The notes below the pieces were generated by a model. That model ran no database searches. It was not told where the DNA came from and saw nothing but the letters and a program-made list of their open reading frames with translations. 64,000 nucleotides of DNA, taken from contig JACMJZ010000026.1 of assembly GCA_014380365.1 (NCBI GenBank), forward strand, positions 124,001 through 188,000. Direction: 5' to 3'. The translations under genes and the position numbers were made by a program. This stretch comes from Pyrinomonadaceae bacterium (GTDB lineage: Bacteria > Acidobacteriota > Blastocatellia > Pyrinomonadales > Pyrinomonadaceae). Of the stretch, positions 9,002 through 19,508 are shown piece after piece. How positions within the stretch are numbered: position 1 is the first letter of the stretch; every line of letters starts with the position of its first letter.

Positions 9002-9244
9002 CTACTCCGAGGTTTTGCCGAAGAGGACGTTGATCCAATAAAAGGCAACTGTTCCGCTTCCGATTACCAGGCAGGTGGCAACGGTGCGCCAGAGGATGTC
9101 AGTCCCGGCGAATTGCCAGATGGCGAGGAGGGATGCCACGACGGCCACCAGAATGCAGAGGCTGGTTATCCAGAATGAGATACTGCGGACCATGGCCGGA
9201 TCCAGGAATCCACGTCGCTTGCGGGCTGCTTGAGAGTCTTGCAT
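9002..9244 (-). CDS. Small two-span membrane protein
   Basis: This 80-residue product has two hydrophobic segments (FWITSLCILVAVVASLLAIW and VATCLVIGSGTVAFYWINVLF) separated by a short polar loop, and a basic N-terminus (QAARKRRGF). That is typical of small inner-membrane proteins of unknown role. No family is recognised. It is the last of a minus-strand group; the ribosome site is weak. Confidence 0.6.
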   Translation of the reverse strand: MQDSQAARKRRGFLDPAMVRSISFWITSLCILVAVVASLLAIWQFAGTDILWRTVATCLVIGSGTVAFYWINVLFGKTSE

Positions 9245-9369
9245 GTTTCGTTCTGTGCAACTGGTCCGAACGCGTCGTGAGCTAATGTCCCGAAAGGTTC
9301 TTTGTAGTTGGCGTATCAGTATTCTACCTCAGAAGGGACAAAGCATCCTCAGGAAGACCAGGCCACGCT

Positions 9370-9567
9370 CTAATCTTCTTTAGCGTCTTCCTCGGCTTCG
9401 CTCGATTTACTTCTCGGCACTTCGCTGTGGTTCGTGCCCAATGTCCACGACGGCGGATCGCTCGCAGGAAACGTGTCGGCCAGGTTCTGATCTATTTCCG
9501 CCTCACTCATCTCGCCCGCATTTCCCTCGGCGCCCGCCGGCGTCGCAGGCTCTTTATCGTCTGCCAT
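9370..9567 (-). CDS. Small acidic protein with FPASDPPSW motif
   Basis: ATG at 9567 is preceded by AGGAG on the minus strand (ACGAGGAGTATTT), which selects it over an earlier in-frame start. The 65 residues are rich in Glu, Ala and Asp and contain DTFPASDPPSW, a motif shared by small uncharacterised proteins of many soil bacteria. It is probably intrinsically disordered and cytoplasmic. No function is known to me. Confidence 0.7.
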   Translation of the reverse strand: MADDKEPATPAGAEGNAGEMSEAEIDQNLADTFPASDPPSWTLGTNHSEVPRSKSSEAEEDAKED

Positions 9568-9635
9568 AAATACTCCTCGTCTTGAGAGAAAACATTGAAT
9601 CCAATCAACTACATCCAACGGTCACGCGTCAATCA

Positions 9636-10181
9636 TCAACCGCGGCACAAAATATAAGTTGAATCTGCGGGCCGAAACTCTCTCCGCGTGATCGCATAGC
9701 GAACGCCATCTACGCCGTAGTGGCTCACTTCTTTTTCGTAGCTCATCCCGATCTTGGTCACCACGGTGATAGAAGCTGTATTGCCTGGACGGATAACGGC
9801 GATAATGCGGTCAAATTCCAACTCCTCAAAGCCGTAACGTAGCGTCGCTGCAGCCGCCTCGGTAGCGAACCCTTTGCCCCAGCTTGCTTCTGCAAACAGG
9901 TAGAACAACTCCGGAACTCCGTCAAGCAGCCGCAAGCCACATAGGCCGACAAGTTTCCGGTCCACCTTGTCAATTACAGCCCAGCGCCCGAATCCATTTC
10001 TCGTCCAGAAAACGATCATCTTTTCCAGAGTATCTTCCGTTTCCGCTCTGGACAGCGTGGTTCCGGCTTCAATGCCAATAAATTTCATAACCTCCGAATC
10101 AGCGAAGATCAAAGCGAATTCGTCGAGGTCCTGCATGCTGAGCATGCGAAGCAGCAGACGTGAAGTCTCAATTTTCGGCAT
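9636..10181 (-). CDS. GNAT N-acetyltransferase, RimJ/RimL type
   Basis: The 181 residues show the RimJ/RimL-like GNAT order: IETSRLLLRMLSMQDLDEFA at the start, the GRWAVIDKVDRKLVGLCGL strands, then the acetyl-CoA-binding segment with FYLFAEASWGKGFATEAAAA and the FEELEFDRIIAVIRPGN strand and helix. Members acetylate amino groups of proteins, antibiotics or small amines from acetyl-CoA. The acceptor cannot be told. The gene stands alone between the small acidic protein and the glucan synthase, transcribed in the same direction. Confidence 0.88.
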   Translation of the reverse strand: MPKIETSRLLLRMLSMQDLDEFALIFADSEVMKFIGIEAGTTLSRAETEDTLEKMIVFWTRNGFGRWAVIDKVDRKLVGLCGLRLLDGVPELFYLFAEASWGKGFATEAAAATLRYGFEELEFDRIIAVIRPGNTASITVVTKIGMSYEKEVSHYGVDGVRYAITRREFRPADSTYILCRG

Positions 10182-10351
10182 GGGCGTTAGCTCGATTCAA
10201 ATCGCTGTTCACTGCAGTAGGATTTCGCGCTTCCAGTATTAAGTGAGACTGTCGCGCTTTCGAGTTCTTCGGGTATCCGCGGGGAATGCTACCAAAGATT
10301 CGGCGCAGCAGCATAGAAGAGACAGCGCGGAGTAGCGGGTCAGTTTGAAGA

Positions 10352-10400
10352 GTGGCACGGGCGTCCCGCCCGTGAGCCAAGCGCAAGATGCGCGTGCCAC
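10352..10400. repeat. Palindromic repeat, GTGGCACGGGC family (copy 1)
   Basis: GTGGCACGGGCG opens and GCGCGTGCCAC closes the element, with an inner hairpin CACGGGCG/CGCCCGTG. A second copy with the same ends lies at 23883-23931. It sits between the stop of the glucan synthase and the start of the acetyltransferase region. Confidence 0.75.
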
Positions 10401-10416
10401 AAGCTCACGCCGGAGT

Positions 10417-13400
10417 TCAATTACGCCGGCTCTCGGAAGCCGTTTCGGCTTCAGTTTCGGATTCGCTGCTGGTGTTTTCACCAAGCACGACGCGCACCGT
10501 GTGATTCTGACCGTCGTCCGTCAAGGGAATTGCCCCGTCCGTTTGCCGCACTCCGTCAAGCTCGATGGTGGCCACGCCGTGGCTGATGCCGGTAGGGTTT
10601 TCCACCTTGATGCGATACATAGCTGAGCCGCGACGGTAGTTAATCTCAAACTCGCGCCACCAGCGAGGAATGCAAGGATCAATCTCCAAACGCGCGCCCC
10701 GCAGCTTAAACCCAACAATGGATTCAAGACCGGCGCGATACATCCAACCCGCCGAGCCCGTGTACCAGGTCCAACCCCCGCGCCCCGTGTGCGGCGGCAC
10801 CGCATAGACATCGCCCACCGCGACATAAGGTTCAACTTTGTACTTATGCAAACCGGCGCGTGTGGATGAGTGATTCACTGGATTCAAAAGCGAGAAGAGT
10901 TCGCCTGCGCGCTCGCCGTCACCAAGAATCGCGAAAGCGATCAGTGTCCAGAGCGCCGCGTGAGTGTATTGTCCGCCATTCTCACGCACGCCCGGCACGT
11001 AGCCCTTGATATAACCCGGATCGAGTTTGCCTTTGTCGAAAGGCGGAGTGAAGAGAATCACCAGGCCATCACCGCGGCGAATTAAGTACTCTTCAACCGC
11101 AGCCATGGCACGTTGCGCGCGATGGGATTCCGCCGCCCCGGAAATGACGGCCCACGATTGCACGATTGAATCGATGCGGCATTCATCATTCTGCACCGAC
11201 CCCAGCGGGGTGCCGTCATCGAAATAAGCGCGGCGATACCAGTCGCCATCCCAGGCTTTCTCCGCCAGGGCCTGCTTCAGCTTCTCGAGATGTTCCCGAT
11301 AACGGTCGCCGCGCGGCTGCTCGTTTTGGCCGTCGCATAACGGTGCGAACTCGACCAGCGTGCTGTAGAGAAACCAGCCCACCCAGACGCTTTCGCCCTG
11401 TCCCAGATGGCCGACGCGGTTCATGCCATCGTTCCAATCGCCGCCGCCCATTAGTGGCAGCCCGTGTTCGCCAACCGCCAAACTTCGATCAATCGCGCGA
11501 ACGCAGTGTTCAAACACCGACGCTGCTTCGGTCGAAACCGTTGGCTGCATGTACGCTTCCTGCTCGTCGGGTTTGAGCAGCGGCTGTTCCAGAAACGGAA
11601 TCACCTCGTCCAGGACCGAAAGGTCACCGGTTACGCTCGTGTAGAACGCGGTGACAAACGGCAGCCAGAGCAGGTCATCGGAAAAGCGCGTGCGCACTCC
11701 GCGTCCACTGGGCGGATGCCACCAATGTTGGACATCGCCTTCTTTGAACTGGTGCGCGCTGGCAATAAGGATTTGCTGGCGGGCAATCGCCGGACTGCTG
11801 TAGACCAAGGCCATCACATCCTGCAATTGATCGCGAAAGCCAAACGCGCCGCCCGATTGGTAGAAAGCCGAACGGGCCCAAATGCGGCAAGACAAAGTTT
11901 GATACAGCAACCAACGGTTGAGCATCGTGTCCATCGCCGCGTCCGGCGTTTTGACCTCCACCGTGCCCAGGAGTTCGTCCCAGTGCGCCAGCACCTTCTC
12001 AAACGCATCGTTAACGGCGCCCGGCTTATTGAACGTCTGAACGATGGACTGCGCTTCTTCTTTCGAACCTGCTTCGCCCAGTAGAAAAATGACTTCCCGA
12101 TTTTCATAGGGCGCCAGCTCAACTGTGATCCGCAGAGCCGCGCAAGGATCCAGGCCCGCCCCGTCGCGATTGGCAAGATTTGTCCGGCGCATCGCCGCCG
12201 GATTCCGGAGCGTGCCGTTTCGTCCCAGAAATTCCTTGCGATCACAGGTGGCGCTGGAGATCGAGTCGCTCGTTGCGGTGAAAGCAACGCGATCCGCAAA
12301 CTCATTGTTGAAGGGATTATGCGCAAAGACGGTCGCGGCCGGCGCGTCGATGTCGGTAATCACATAAGGTGCGGAGGTCGTGCGTTGCACGCCCAGAACC
12401 AGTTCGTTGTAGAGCGTGATCGTTAGTCTTCGCTTCCGGTCGCCGCGATTTCGCAGACGCAGCAACGAAATCTTCACCGGCGCATCGAGCGGAGCGAACA
12501 AAAGTAATTCCTGCGAAATGCCGTGACTTGTGTGTTCAAAGACCGAGTAGCCCTGGCCATGCCGGATTATGAAGGGCTCTGCTTCTCGAATCGGCAGCGG
12601 TGTGGCCGACCAGACCGTGCCCGTGTCTTCATCGCGCAGGTAAACTATTTCGCCGGGCGGATCGCTAACGGCATCGTTGGACCACGGCGTCAAGCGGTTT
12701 TCCCGGCTGTTAACTGACCAGGTGTAGCCGGCGCCGGTTTCGGTAACCTGAAAACCAAACTCCTGCTTGTTGGCGATGATGTTTGCCCACGGGGCAGGCG
12801 TCCATTGATCGGCGCCCAACAGAATCATGTACTCGCGGCCGCCCTGATGAAATCCGCCGAGGCCGTTGAAGAAGGTCAACTCAGGCGGCGCGACTGTGGG
12901 TTCCGGATACGTCTGCGATGGCAGGCGGGGCACAAACGCCGCCGGCAAGGGTTCCTCCACTTGAGGGCGCTCGATCTGATCTTCGAACTGGCCGCGCTCG
13001 GTGACGATCACAGCCCTCGCGACTGAATGGAGCAGGATGCGATCCACTTCCGGCATTTGGTCGGTACGCCGCAGGAAGACGCCGCCGGGCTTGTCCTGCA
13101 AACCTCCGAGACCGCTGGTGCGAATCATTGTCTCCAGCTCTTTCTGAAGCGATTGCAGATAGGTGGTCGGGTTGTCGTTCAGAATAACGAGATCGATCTT
13201 GAGCCCTTTGTAATGAAGATACTCGTGCCCCCTGACAATCTTACGAACTATGGGCAGGTCCTCGGCCTTGTTAATCCGGACGACAAGGAGCGGTAGATCG
13301 CCGCTGATTCCGTAGGCCCACAAACTCGATTGCGCTTTGGTGTTGAGCGCGAGCACGTGCGAGCGCGGGCGCAACGAGGGATCCGAATAGACAATGCGTG

Positions 13401-16400
13401 CCGCCAGACGCTGAAACAGATGCGCCTCGTCGGAGTCGATTCTCAGGTGACTCATCTCCACCTGCGCTTTGGTCCACGCAAGCTGGCATTCGCGTTCGAA
13501 AATGTTTGGGTCGTGATACTTGTCGGCCAGCAGCAGCGCCTCTTCACGTGAACGTGCCACGAGCGTGCTGAACGAACACCGCACGGTCTGATTCGGGCGG
13601 ATGCGCACGCGTCGTCGCAAACTAAACACCGGATCGAGCACGGCGCCGGTGGTGTTTGAAAGCGGGCGGTCTTCCATGACAGCTACTGGATCGGCAGGAG
13701 TGTGGCCCCGGCCCAGGAATCGTCCCCGATCAGTTTCGTATTGGACGGCCCCGACCAGATCGCCCTCGACCACCACCACATGAATTCCCCAGACGCGAGC
13801 GTCGTCGCTCGAGCGCTGGCGGCGATGGGCCAGGATCGCGTTTTCCGCGGCGACGAATTCTGTCTCGATGAAAAGATTACTGAAAGCCGGATGGGCCGCG
13901 TCAGCCTGTGGCGTCGCCAGCACCACCTCGGCGTAGCTGGTCAGTTCGATTTCGCGTGTGCGCGTCGAATTATTCGTCAGCGAAACGCGGCGCACCTCAG
14001 CGTTGTCTTCAGCCGAGACCACCACTTCCATGTGCGTCAAGATCCCGGCGTCGTTGCGCCAGAAATCCGCTTTGTCTTCCGTAAAGGAGACTTCATACGA
14101 CTGTGGCCGCTTAAGCACGGGTTGGTAACTGGCCGACCACACCGAGCCGCTGCGCACGTCGCGCAAATAAATAAACGTGCCCCAGTTATCCCTGGTCACG
14201 TCTTCACGCCAGCGCGTGACCGCGTTTGCACCACACGTGGAATAACCACCTCCGGCGTTGGTCACCATTACGTTGTATGTGCCGTTTGAAAGAAGCTGGG
14301 TGCGTGGAGTTTCCAGATCCGGAGTGTTGTAGACGCGTGTGCTCGTGCTGGCCAGAGTTTGCGTTACGCGGCCGGTCAAGACCTCTTCGGAGCGCAGGTG
14401 CGGGGCCGGAGCGCCGACAGGAATGCGTTCTTGCAACAGCAGCTCAGTGGCCTGCACGGACGGGTCCGCGTGGAAACGCTGCTCCATGCGATCTTGTTGG
14501 AGAATATTGCTGAGCGAAACCAGGCTCATGCCCTGGTGGTGAGTCATGAAGGCGCGAATCAACACGCGCTTCTGACCCTGCGGAAGACGTTCGGCGGTGT
14601 AGTCAACCGACTCGTAATAACCATAAGGACCGAGCGCGCCTTCGTGCTGCAAACGGCGCAGGTTATCCATCGCGGCCGCAGGGTCAATCTCCGCCGCGAG
14701 CATGGTTGCGTAAGGCGCGACGACCAGGTCTTCCATCAGTCCGCGCTTCAAACCCAAACCCGGAACACCGAATGGCCCGTATTGATAGTTCAACTGGAGG
14801 TCGCGAACATTGTAGGCAGCTTCGGAAACTCCCCACGGCACGCCGCGCTCCTCGCCGTATTCGATTTGTCTCTTAACTACCGTGCGGTAGGTTTCGTCGA
14901 GCAGCGTGCTGCCGTAGTTGCGCATCACGAGGAGCGGCATCAGGTATTCGAACATCGTGCCGGTCCAGGAAATCAGCGCGCGTCCGCCATCGACGCGCGT
15001 GAGTTGGCGTCCCATGCGAAACCAGTGTTCCATCAGCACATCGCCTTTGGCGATGGCCACGAAACTTGCGAGTCGCGCTTCTGAAGCCAGCAGATCGTAG
15101 TATGAATTGTCCGCGGACGCCGCGGAGACGTTGTAACCAATCGTAAATACCTTCCGCTCCGGATCGAAGAGAAACTTGAAGTCCATCTCCGCCATGCTTT
15201 GCTCCGAGGCGTGCGCCAGACGGCTCAGACGAGACAGGACATCGGCTGCCGCCTGAGCTGAATCTTCGAGAGCTTTCGTCAAGCGGGCGACCGTCTCGGC
15301 CGAAAGGGGATGGTCGTTCCGCAGACCTGACAACTGAACCAGCGCCGAATCGCAAATCTCCGGGACCTCGGCGAGGGTTGGGACGGTGTTCAGGAGTTGC
15401 AGGAGCGACGTCAAACCACTATCGCTATCGGTCGGATCCGCTGGCACTTCGTTTGCGGGCAGGATGCCCGCGCTCCCGGGAGCGCTCCCGGGAAGGGAAC
15501 GACCCCAGCTCGCCAGCAAGTCCGCATCGCGTTGGCAGCCGCTCACCTGGTGCTGAAGGGCTCCAACCCACCAACGCAGCTCCTTGAAATTTACTTCGCC
15601 ATGTTCGTGGGCGAGGGCGTTGACGATGTCTTCGATTTCAGAAACGCGTTTGGCAAGGCGATCAAAAAGCAGAAACCATGACGGCAGATTATCCAGGTCG
15701 TCGAGCGATAACATGGTCTCACAAGCGTCAATCTCGTCGCGCAACTGGCTAACGGTCACTACATCGGTGCGTTGCCGGAAGCTGCCGAGCTTATTCGCTT
15801 CGTCGGATACGGCGTGAATCGTGTCCGCGAGGCCTTTGATGGTCCGATCGTCAAACAGCTTCGCGTCAGGAAGCTCGATGCAGGCTTGTTTATGCGCAAT
15901 GAGGTGGCCGGCGAGATTCCCACTGTCCACTGTAGAGATGTATTGGGGTTGGAGAGGCTGAAGCGTTTTTGTGTCGTACCAGTTAAAGAGATGCCCGCGA
16001 AACTTTCCAAGTTTTCCCAGAGTCGCGAAGGACAGCTCTCCACGTTCAAGAAATTCCAGCGAGGGGATGTAGCCCAAATCATGTGCCGACACGTTGGCGA
16101 GCAGGAGTAGTCCGATGTTCGTCGGCGAAGTGCGATGGGCGATGACCGGCGCCGGGTCTTCCTGAAAATTATCAGGAGGCAGCCAATTGTCTTCCGCACC
16201 CACGAACGTTTCAAAGAAACGCCAGGTGCGGCGAGCGACAACTCGCGCCAGTTCTACATCAGCCGGGCTCAGAGCTTTGCGTTGAACAACGCGCGCGGTG
16301 CTGACCCAGTAAGCTACGAGAGGTGAAACGAGCCAGATGGCAACGAACGCTCCCATCACCGGCAACGCAGCCGGCCTGACGGTAAAGGTCAGCCCGGCGG

Positions 16401-19293
16401 CCTCGAGCGCGAGCAACTCGGCAGGCAACATGAACCAGAAAAATGCAGCCAGATCGTGGCGCCCGGACCTTTCCGCGTCCGCGGCAGTCACCCACTGAAG
16501 CAACTTCTTCCGCGAGATCAGTTTGCGGTAGACCGTGCGCCCAATCGCATCGCTCATCAAATAAGCCTGATGGGGAAGCAGGAGGATCGACAGCACCACC
16601 TGGGCGGTGTTGGTTCTAAGGTCGCCCCAAACACTCCAGAAGTGGCTGGTCCAGGGAATTCCGCGCGGATGGATTAAGAGGCTCGTGGTGACGTGGAGAT
16701 AAACCGGGAAGGCAAGCGTTAAGACAATAAACAAACTCCAGAGCAGCGGCGAGCCCGGAAAGATAGTCCAGGCTGCCAGCAGCCAGAGAAACATCGATGG
16801 AGCTACCAAACTCCGGCGCAGATTATCCAGTATCTTCCAGCGTGAAATTAATGGCAGCGTATTGCGAAGCTTGCGGCGATTGGCGTCGGGCACGGAGGGG
16901 AACAGCCATCGAAGAATTTGCCAGTCGCCACGTGTCCAACGATGCTGACGTTTCGCATAGGCGTCGTAGAATGCCGGGTATTCATCCAGCAACTCGATGT
17001 CCGTTATCAGCGCAGTGCGGGCAAACAACGACTCAAAAAGATCGTGACTGAGCAGGGAGTCTTCCGGAACGCGGTTGTGCAGCGCAGACTGAAAAGCATC
17101 GACGTCATACAGGCCCTTGCCCGTAAAGTTTCCTTCCGAGAAAAGATCCTGATAGACGTCGGAAACAGCGGTGGTGTATGGATCGATTCCCGTGTTACCC
17201 GAGAAGATGCGTGCGAACTGCGAACGCGAAGCGCTGGCGAGAGAAATGCTGACGCGCGGCTGCAGAATTCCGTAGCCACGGGTGACGCGTTTAGTGTCTG
17301 GATCAACGCTCGGCTGGTTTAACGGGTGCACCGCCGCGCCCACGAGCTTGCGCGCCACATCGCGGGGAAGTTGCGTGTCGGAATCGAGCGTGATTACGTA
17401 ACGTGTCCGCGGCAGCAAAGTCTCATCAGCAGATTTTTCGATGAAGCTGGTGTCCGCAGCGCCGCGCAGAAGGCGGTTGAACTCCTCAAGCTTGCCGCGT
17501 TTGCGTTCCCACCCGATCCATTTGCCTTCTCCGGCATTCCACTGGCGTCGCCGGTGAAACAGATGAAAGCGATCGTGGGCCGGTTTCCCCGGCTGAGTCG
17601 CCTCGCGGTATTTGGTGTTGAGCGCCGCGATTCCCGCTTTCGCCGCTGCGAGCAGCGACGCATCGTCGGGTTCGCTTTCGGAATCAGCGTCCTTGAAATC
17701 GCCCAGCAGACCGAAATAGATGTGCGGATCCTGGTTGGCAAGAAAATGAACCTCCAGCCGTTCGACCAGCTCTTTCACGACCGCCTCGCTGGAAAAGATC
17801 GTCGGGACTACAACCATCGTGCAGGCGTCTGCGGGGATGCCTTTGATTGTTTCCATCCGCGGCAGCAAGCGTGGCGGAAACAAATGCGTGACGTCCCAGT
17901 TCAAAACGCTGAGGGCCAGATCGCTTGCCGGAATGAGTCCAAGCAACACGGTAGCGACGAGCAACGGCCAGCCGGCGCCGGCGCGATACATCGCGATAAC
18001 CAGCAGACTCAGAATCAGGGTTGTCAGAGCGGCTAACCCGCCAAGGTATACGGTCGTTGCGTGACGCAGGCAGAAGCGTCGCAGCCTTTCGCCGAGCGGC
18101 GATTTGTAAGCGAAGTTTGTCTCGAGCTGGGCCAGCCCGGCATCGATAAAGTAATAACCTACGTGGGACTTCAGTTCCTCGTCCAGGTTTTCCTCAACCG
18201 CTTCTTCTGCCAGTTCGACCGCGGCGCGGGCGACATCGAGCTCATCCGATCGAGTTCGCTTGCTGATTCGCTCAATTACGTGCCGGTAACGATCGCGTGT
18301 CGCAAACTCCATTTGCGAATAGGCCCCGGCGGGATCCTGCGCCAGCAGTGGCTCAATCAAACTGACGCTTTCGAAGAAGTCGCGCCAGTCGAGCGTCGAT
18401 AGGAGACGCATGCTGGTGATGATGTTGCCGACGGTTACCTGCGTGGCGGCTTGGCGCTGGTGTTCAGCATGAATAATTCCCTCGATGCTTGTGTTTTGTT
18501 GAGTGAGTTGTCGTTCCAGCCAATCCGTCACCGGCATTACCGCCGGATCTTGTTCACGAAGACGTTGCGTGAGCTGGACAACCAGTGATTGCGGAATGCG
18601 CTCGCGTTTGCCCAGTCGCTCCGAAATCGTCGGTATGAGTGCAGCAGGCTGACGCTTCGCGAGTTCCAGCAGTTTGTCCGCAAGCTTGTCGGCCAGTTCG
18701 CGCTGTTCGCGCCCGCGCACAATCATCAGCGCTAGTCGGCGAAGATTCTCGACGAGGGCCAATCGCAAAGTGATGGCGACGGCCCACAATTCACCGATTG
18801 AAAGTGGAGCAACGGTTTGATAGGAAGCGATAAACCTGCGCAGCGTATTGGTGTCGAGGCGGCAATCCGTGTGCGCGATTAACTCCAGGGCGACCGCGTA
18901 GATGCGTGGATAGTCTTTGAATTCACCACGCGCGAGCTTCGGCAGCTCATGGTAGTAACTCTTGGGAAGATCTTCGCGAATCTCACGCAACTGCTCTTCG
19001 ACGATATGAAAATTATCGATGAGCCATTCAGCGGCGGGTGAAATCGCGTGGCCGTTGCGAATTGTTTCGACCAGGATGCGGTAAGCGCCTACGAGTTTGC
19101 GTCCGTTGTCCTCCAGGCGCGGCAGGAGTTGAGCGCGACCCTTCTTCGTTATGGTCTCGTGCTCGGCGGCGAGAGTTTGCGCATACTGTTCGAGACGCTC
19201 AACGCTGAATATCTCAGCACGCACGGGCTGTTCTTCGGCGTATCCCGCAGCCTTGCCAAGTTTTGCCGATAGCGATCCGAGAAACTCACTCAT
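10417..19293 (-). CDS. ndvB: Cyclic beta-1,2-glucan synthase (GT84-GH94 type)
   Basis: This is a single 2958-residue protein, close to the length of Cgs/NdvB of rhizobia and Brucella. In order it shows a long N-terminal helical region, a membrane-embedded glycosyltransferase domain with LDSDTQLP near residue 635 and QRHRWTRGDW near 785, a glucoamylase-like section (PTNIGLLLLANVSAHDLGY), beta-sandwich domains, and a C-terminal GH94 phosphorylase domain with GGGDWNDGMN near 2619 and the SAGWMYRAGLES segment. Several membrane segments lie near residues 415-470 and 820-1000. Such enzymes start, elongate, trim and close cyclic beta-1,2-glucans that act as periplasmic osmolytes or host-interaction factors. 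No export gene (ndvA) is seen nearby. Many short frames on the opposite strand are shadows. Confidence 0.93.
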   Translation of the reverse strand: MSEFLGSLSAKLGKAAGYAEEQPVRAEIFSVERLEQYAQTLAAEHETITKKGRAQLLPRLEDNGRKLVGAYRILVETIRNGHAISPAAEWLIDNFHIVEEQLREIREDLPKSYYHELPKLARGEFKDYPRIYAVALELIAHTDCRLDTNTLRRFIASYQTVAPLSIGELWAVAITLRLALVENLRRLALMIVRGREQRELADKLADKLLELAKRQPAALIPTISERLGKRERIPQSLVVQLTQRLREQDPAVMPVTDWLERQLTQQNTSIEGIIHAEHQRQAATQVTVGNIITSMRLLSTLDWRDFFESVSLIEPLLAQDPAGAYSQMEFATRDRYRHVIERISKRTRSDELDVARAAVELAEEAVEENLDEELKSHVGYYFIDAGLAQLETNFAYKSPLGERLRRFCLRHATTVYLGGLAALTTLILSLLVIAMYRAGAGWPLLVATVLLGLIPASDLALSVLNWDVTHLFPPRLLPRMETIKGIPADACTMVVVPTIFSSEAVVKELVERLEVHFLANQDPHIYFGLLGDFKDADSESEPDDASLLAAAKAGIAALNTKYREATQPGKPAHDRFHLFHRRRQWNAGEGKWIGWERKRGKLEEFNRLLRGAADTSFIEKSADETLLPRTRYVITLDSDTQLPRDVARKLVGAAVHPLNQPSVDPDTKRVTRGYGILQPRVSISLASASRSQFARIFSGNTGIDPYTTAVSDVYQDLFSEGNFTGKGLYDVDAFQSALHNRVPEDSLLSHDLFESLFARTALITDIELLDEYPAFYDAYAKRQHRWTRGDWQILRWLFPSVPDANRRKLRNTLPLISRWKILDNLRRSLVAPSMFLWLLAAWTIFPGSPLLWSLFIVLTLAFPVYLHVTTSLLIHPRGIPWTSHFWSVWGDLRTNTAQVVLSILLLPHQAYLMSDAIGRTVYRKLISRKKLLQWVTAADAERSGRHDLAAFFWFMLPAELLALEAAGLTFTVRPAALPVMGAFVAIWLVSPLVAYWVSTARVVQRKALSPADVELARVVARRTWRFFETFVGAEDNWLPPDNFQEDPAPVIAHRTSPTNIGLLLLANVSAHDLGYIPSLEFLERGELSFATLGKLGKFRGHLFNWYDTKTLQPLQPQYISTVDSGNLAGHLIAHKQACIELPDAKLFDDRTIKGLADTIHAVSDEANKLGSFRQRTDVVTVSQLRDEIDACETMLSLDDLDNLPSWFLLFDRLAKRVSEIEDIVNALAHEHGEVNFKELRWWVGALQHQVSGCQRDADLLASWGRSLPGSAPGSAGILPANEVPADPTDSDSGLTSLLQLLNTVPTLAEVPEICDSALVQLSGLRNDHPLSAETVARLTKALEDSAQAAADVLSRLSRLAHASEQSMAEMDFKFLFDPERKVFTIGYNVSAASADNSYYDLLASEARLASFVAIAKGDVLMEHWFRMGRQLTRVDGGRALISWTGTMFEYLMPLLVMRNYGSTLLDETYRTVVKRQIEYGEERGVPWGVSEAAYNVRDLQLNYQYGPFGVPGLGLKRGLMEDLVVAPYATMLAAEIDPAAAMDNLRRLQHEGALGPYGYYESVDYTAERLPQGQKRVLIRAFMTHHQGMSLVSLSNILQQDRMEQRFHADPSVQATELLLQERIPVGAPAPHLRSEEVLTGRVTQTLASTSTRVYNTPDLETPRTQLLSNGTYNVMVTNAGGGYSTCGANAVTRWREDVTRDNWGTFIYLRDVRSGSVWSASYQPVLKRPQSYEVSFTEDKADFWRNDAGILTHMEVVVSAEDNAEVRRVSLTNNSTRTREIELTSYAEVVLATPQADAAHPAFSNLFIETEFVAAENAILAHRRQRSSDDARVWGIHVVVVEGDLVGAVQYETDRGRFLGRGHTPADPVAVMEDRPLSNTTGAVLDPVFSLRRRVRIRPNQTVRCSFSTLVARSREEALLLADKYHDPNIFERECQLAWTKAQVEMSHLRIDSDEAHLFQRLAARIVYSDPSLRPRSHVLALNTKAQSSLWAYGISGDLPLLVVRINKAEDLPIVRKIVRGHEYLHYKGLKIDLVILNDNPTTYLQSLQKELETMIRTSGLGGLQDKPGGVFLRRTDQMPEVDRILLHSVARAVIVTERGQFEDQIERPQVEEPLPAAFVPRLPSQTYPEPTVAPPELTFFNGLGGFHQGGREYMILLGADQWTPAPWANIIANKQEFGFQVTETGAGYTWSVNSRENRLTPWSNDAVSDPPGEIVYLRDEDTGTVWSATPLPIREAEPFIIRHGQGYSVFEHTSHGISQELLLFAPLDAPVKISLLRLRNRGDRKRRLTITLYNELVLGVQRTTSAPYVITDIDAPAATVFAHNPFNNEFADRVAFTATSDSISSATCDRKEFLGRNGTLRNPAAMRRTNLANRDGAGLDPCAALRITVELAPYENREVIFLLGEAGSKEEAQSIVQTFNKPGAVNDAFEKVLAHWDELLGTVEVKTPDAAMDTMLNRWLLYQTLSCRIWARSAFYQSGGAFGFRDQLQDVMALVYSSPAIARQQILIASAHQFKEGDVQHWWHPPSGRGVRTRFSDDLLWLPFVTAFYTSVTGDLSVLDEVIPFLEQPLLKPDEQEAYMQPTVSTEAASVFEHCVRAIDRSLAVGEHGLPLMGGGDWNDGMNRVGHLGQGESVWVGWFLYSTLVEFAPLCDGQNEQPRGDRYREHLEKLKQALAEKAWDGDWYRRAYFDDGTPLGSVQNDECRIDSIVQSWAVISGAAESHRAQRAMAAVEEYLIRRGDGLVILFTPPFDKGKLDPGYIKGYVPGVRENGGQYTHAALWTLIAFAILGDGERAGELFSLLNPVNHSSTRAGLHKYKVEPYVAVGDVYAVPPHTGRGGWTWYTGSAGWMYRAGLESIVGFKLRGARLEIDPCIPRWWREFEINYRRGSAMYRIKVENPTGISHGVATIELDGVRQTDGAIPLTDDGQNHTVRVVLGENTSSESETEAETASESRRN

Positions 19294-19508
19294 AACGTTG
19301 CAAGATGCCGCCGCTCTGCATCTACCTGCGGGCGTTGATGCAGAGTCTAAATACCAGAAGCAAATTTGGAATACGTTTTAGGATATCACGATTCGAATTG
19401 ACGCTTGGGTTCGGGCGGGTAGTTGTGAATGTAGGCCGGGGGGTTGCAGAACCGGGGGCGGGTTCCCGGCGATGCAAACTCAACGGCCCTGCTTCTTTGT
19501 AGTATTCT

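Noticed and set aside
10345-19381. Many open frames of 60-240 codons on the plus strand across the glucan synthase
   Set aside because: They are the opposite strand of a single continuous, motif-rich 2958-residue gene. None shows a family pattern or ribosome site.
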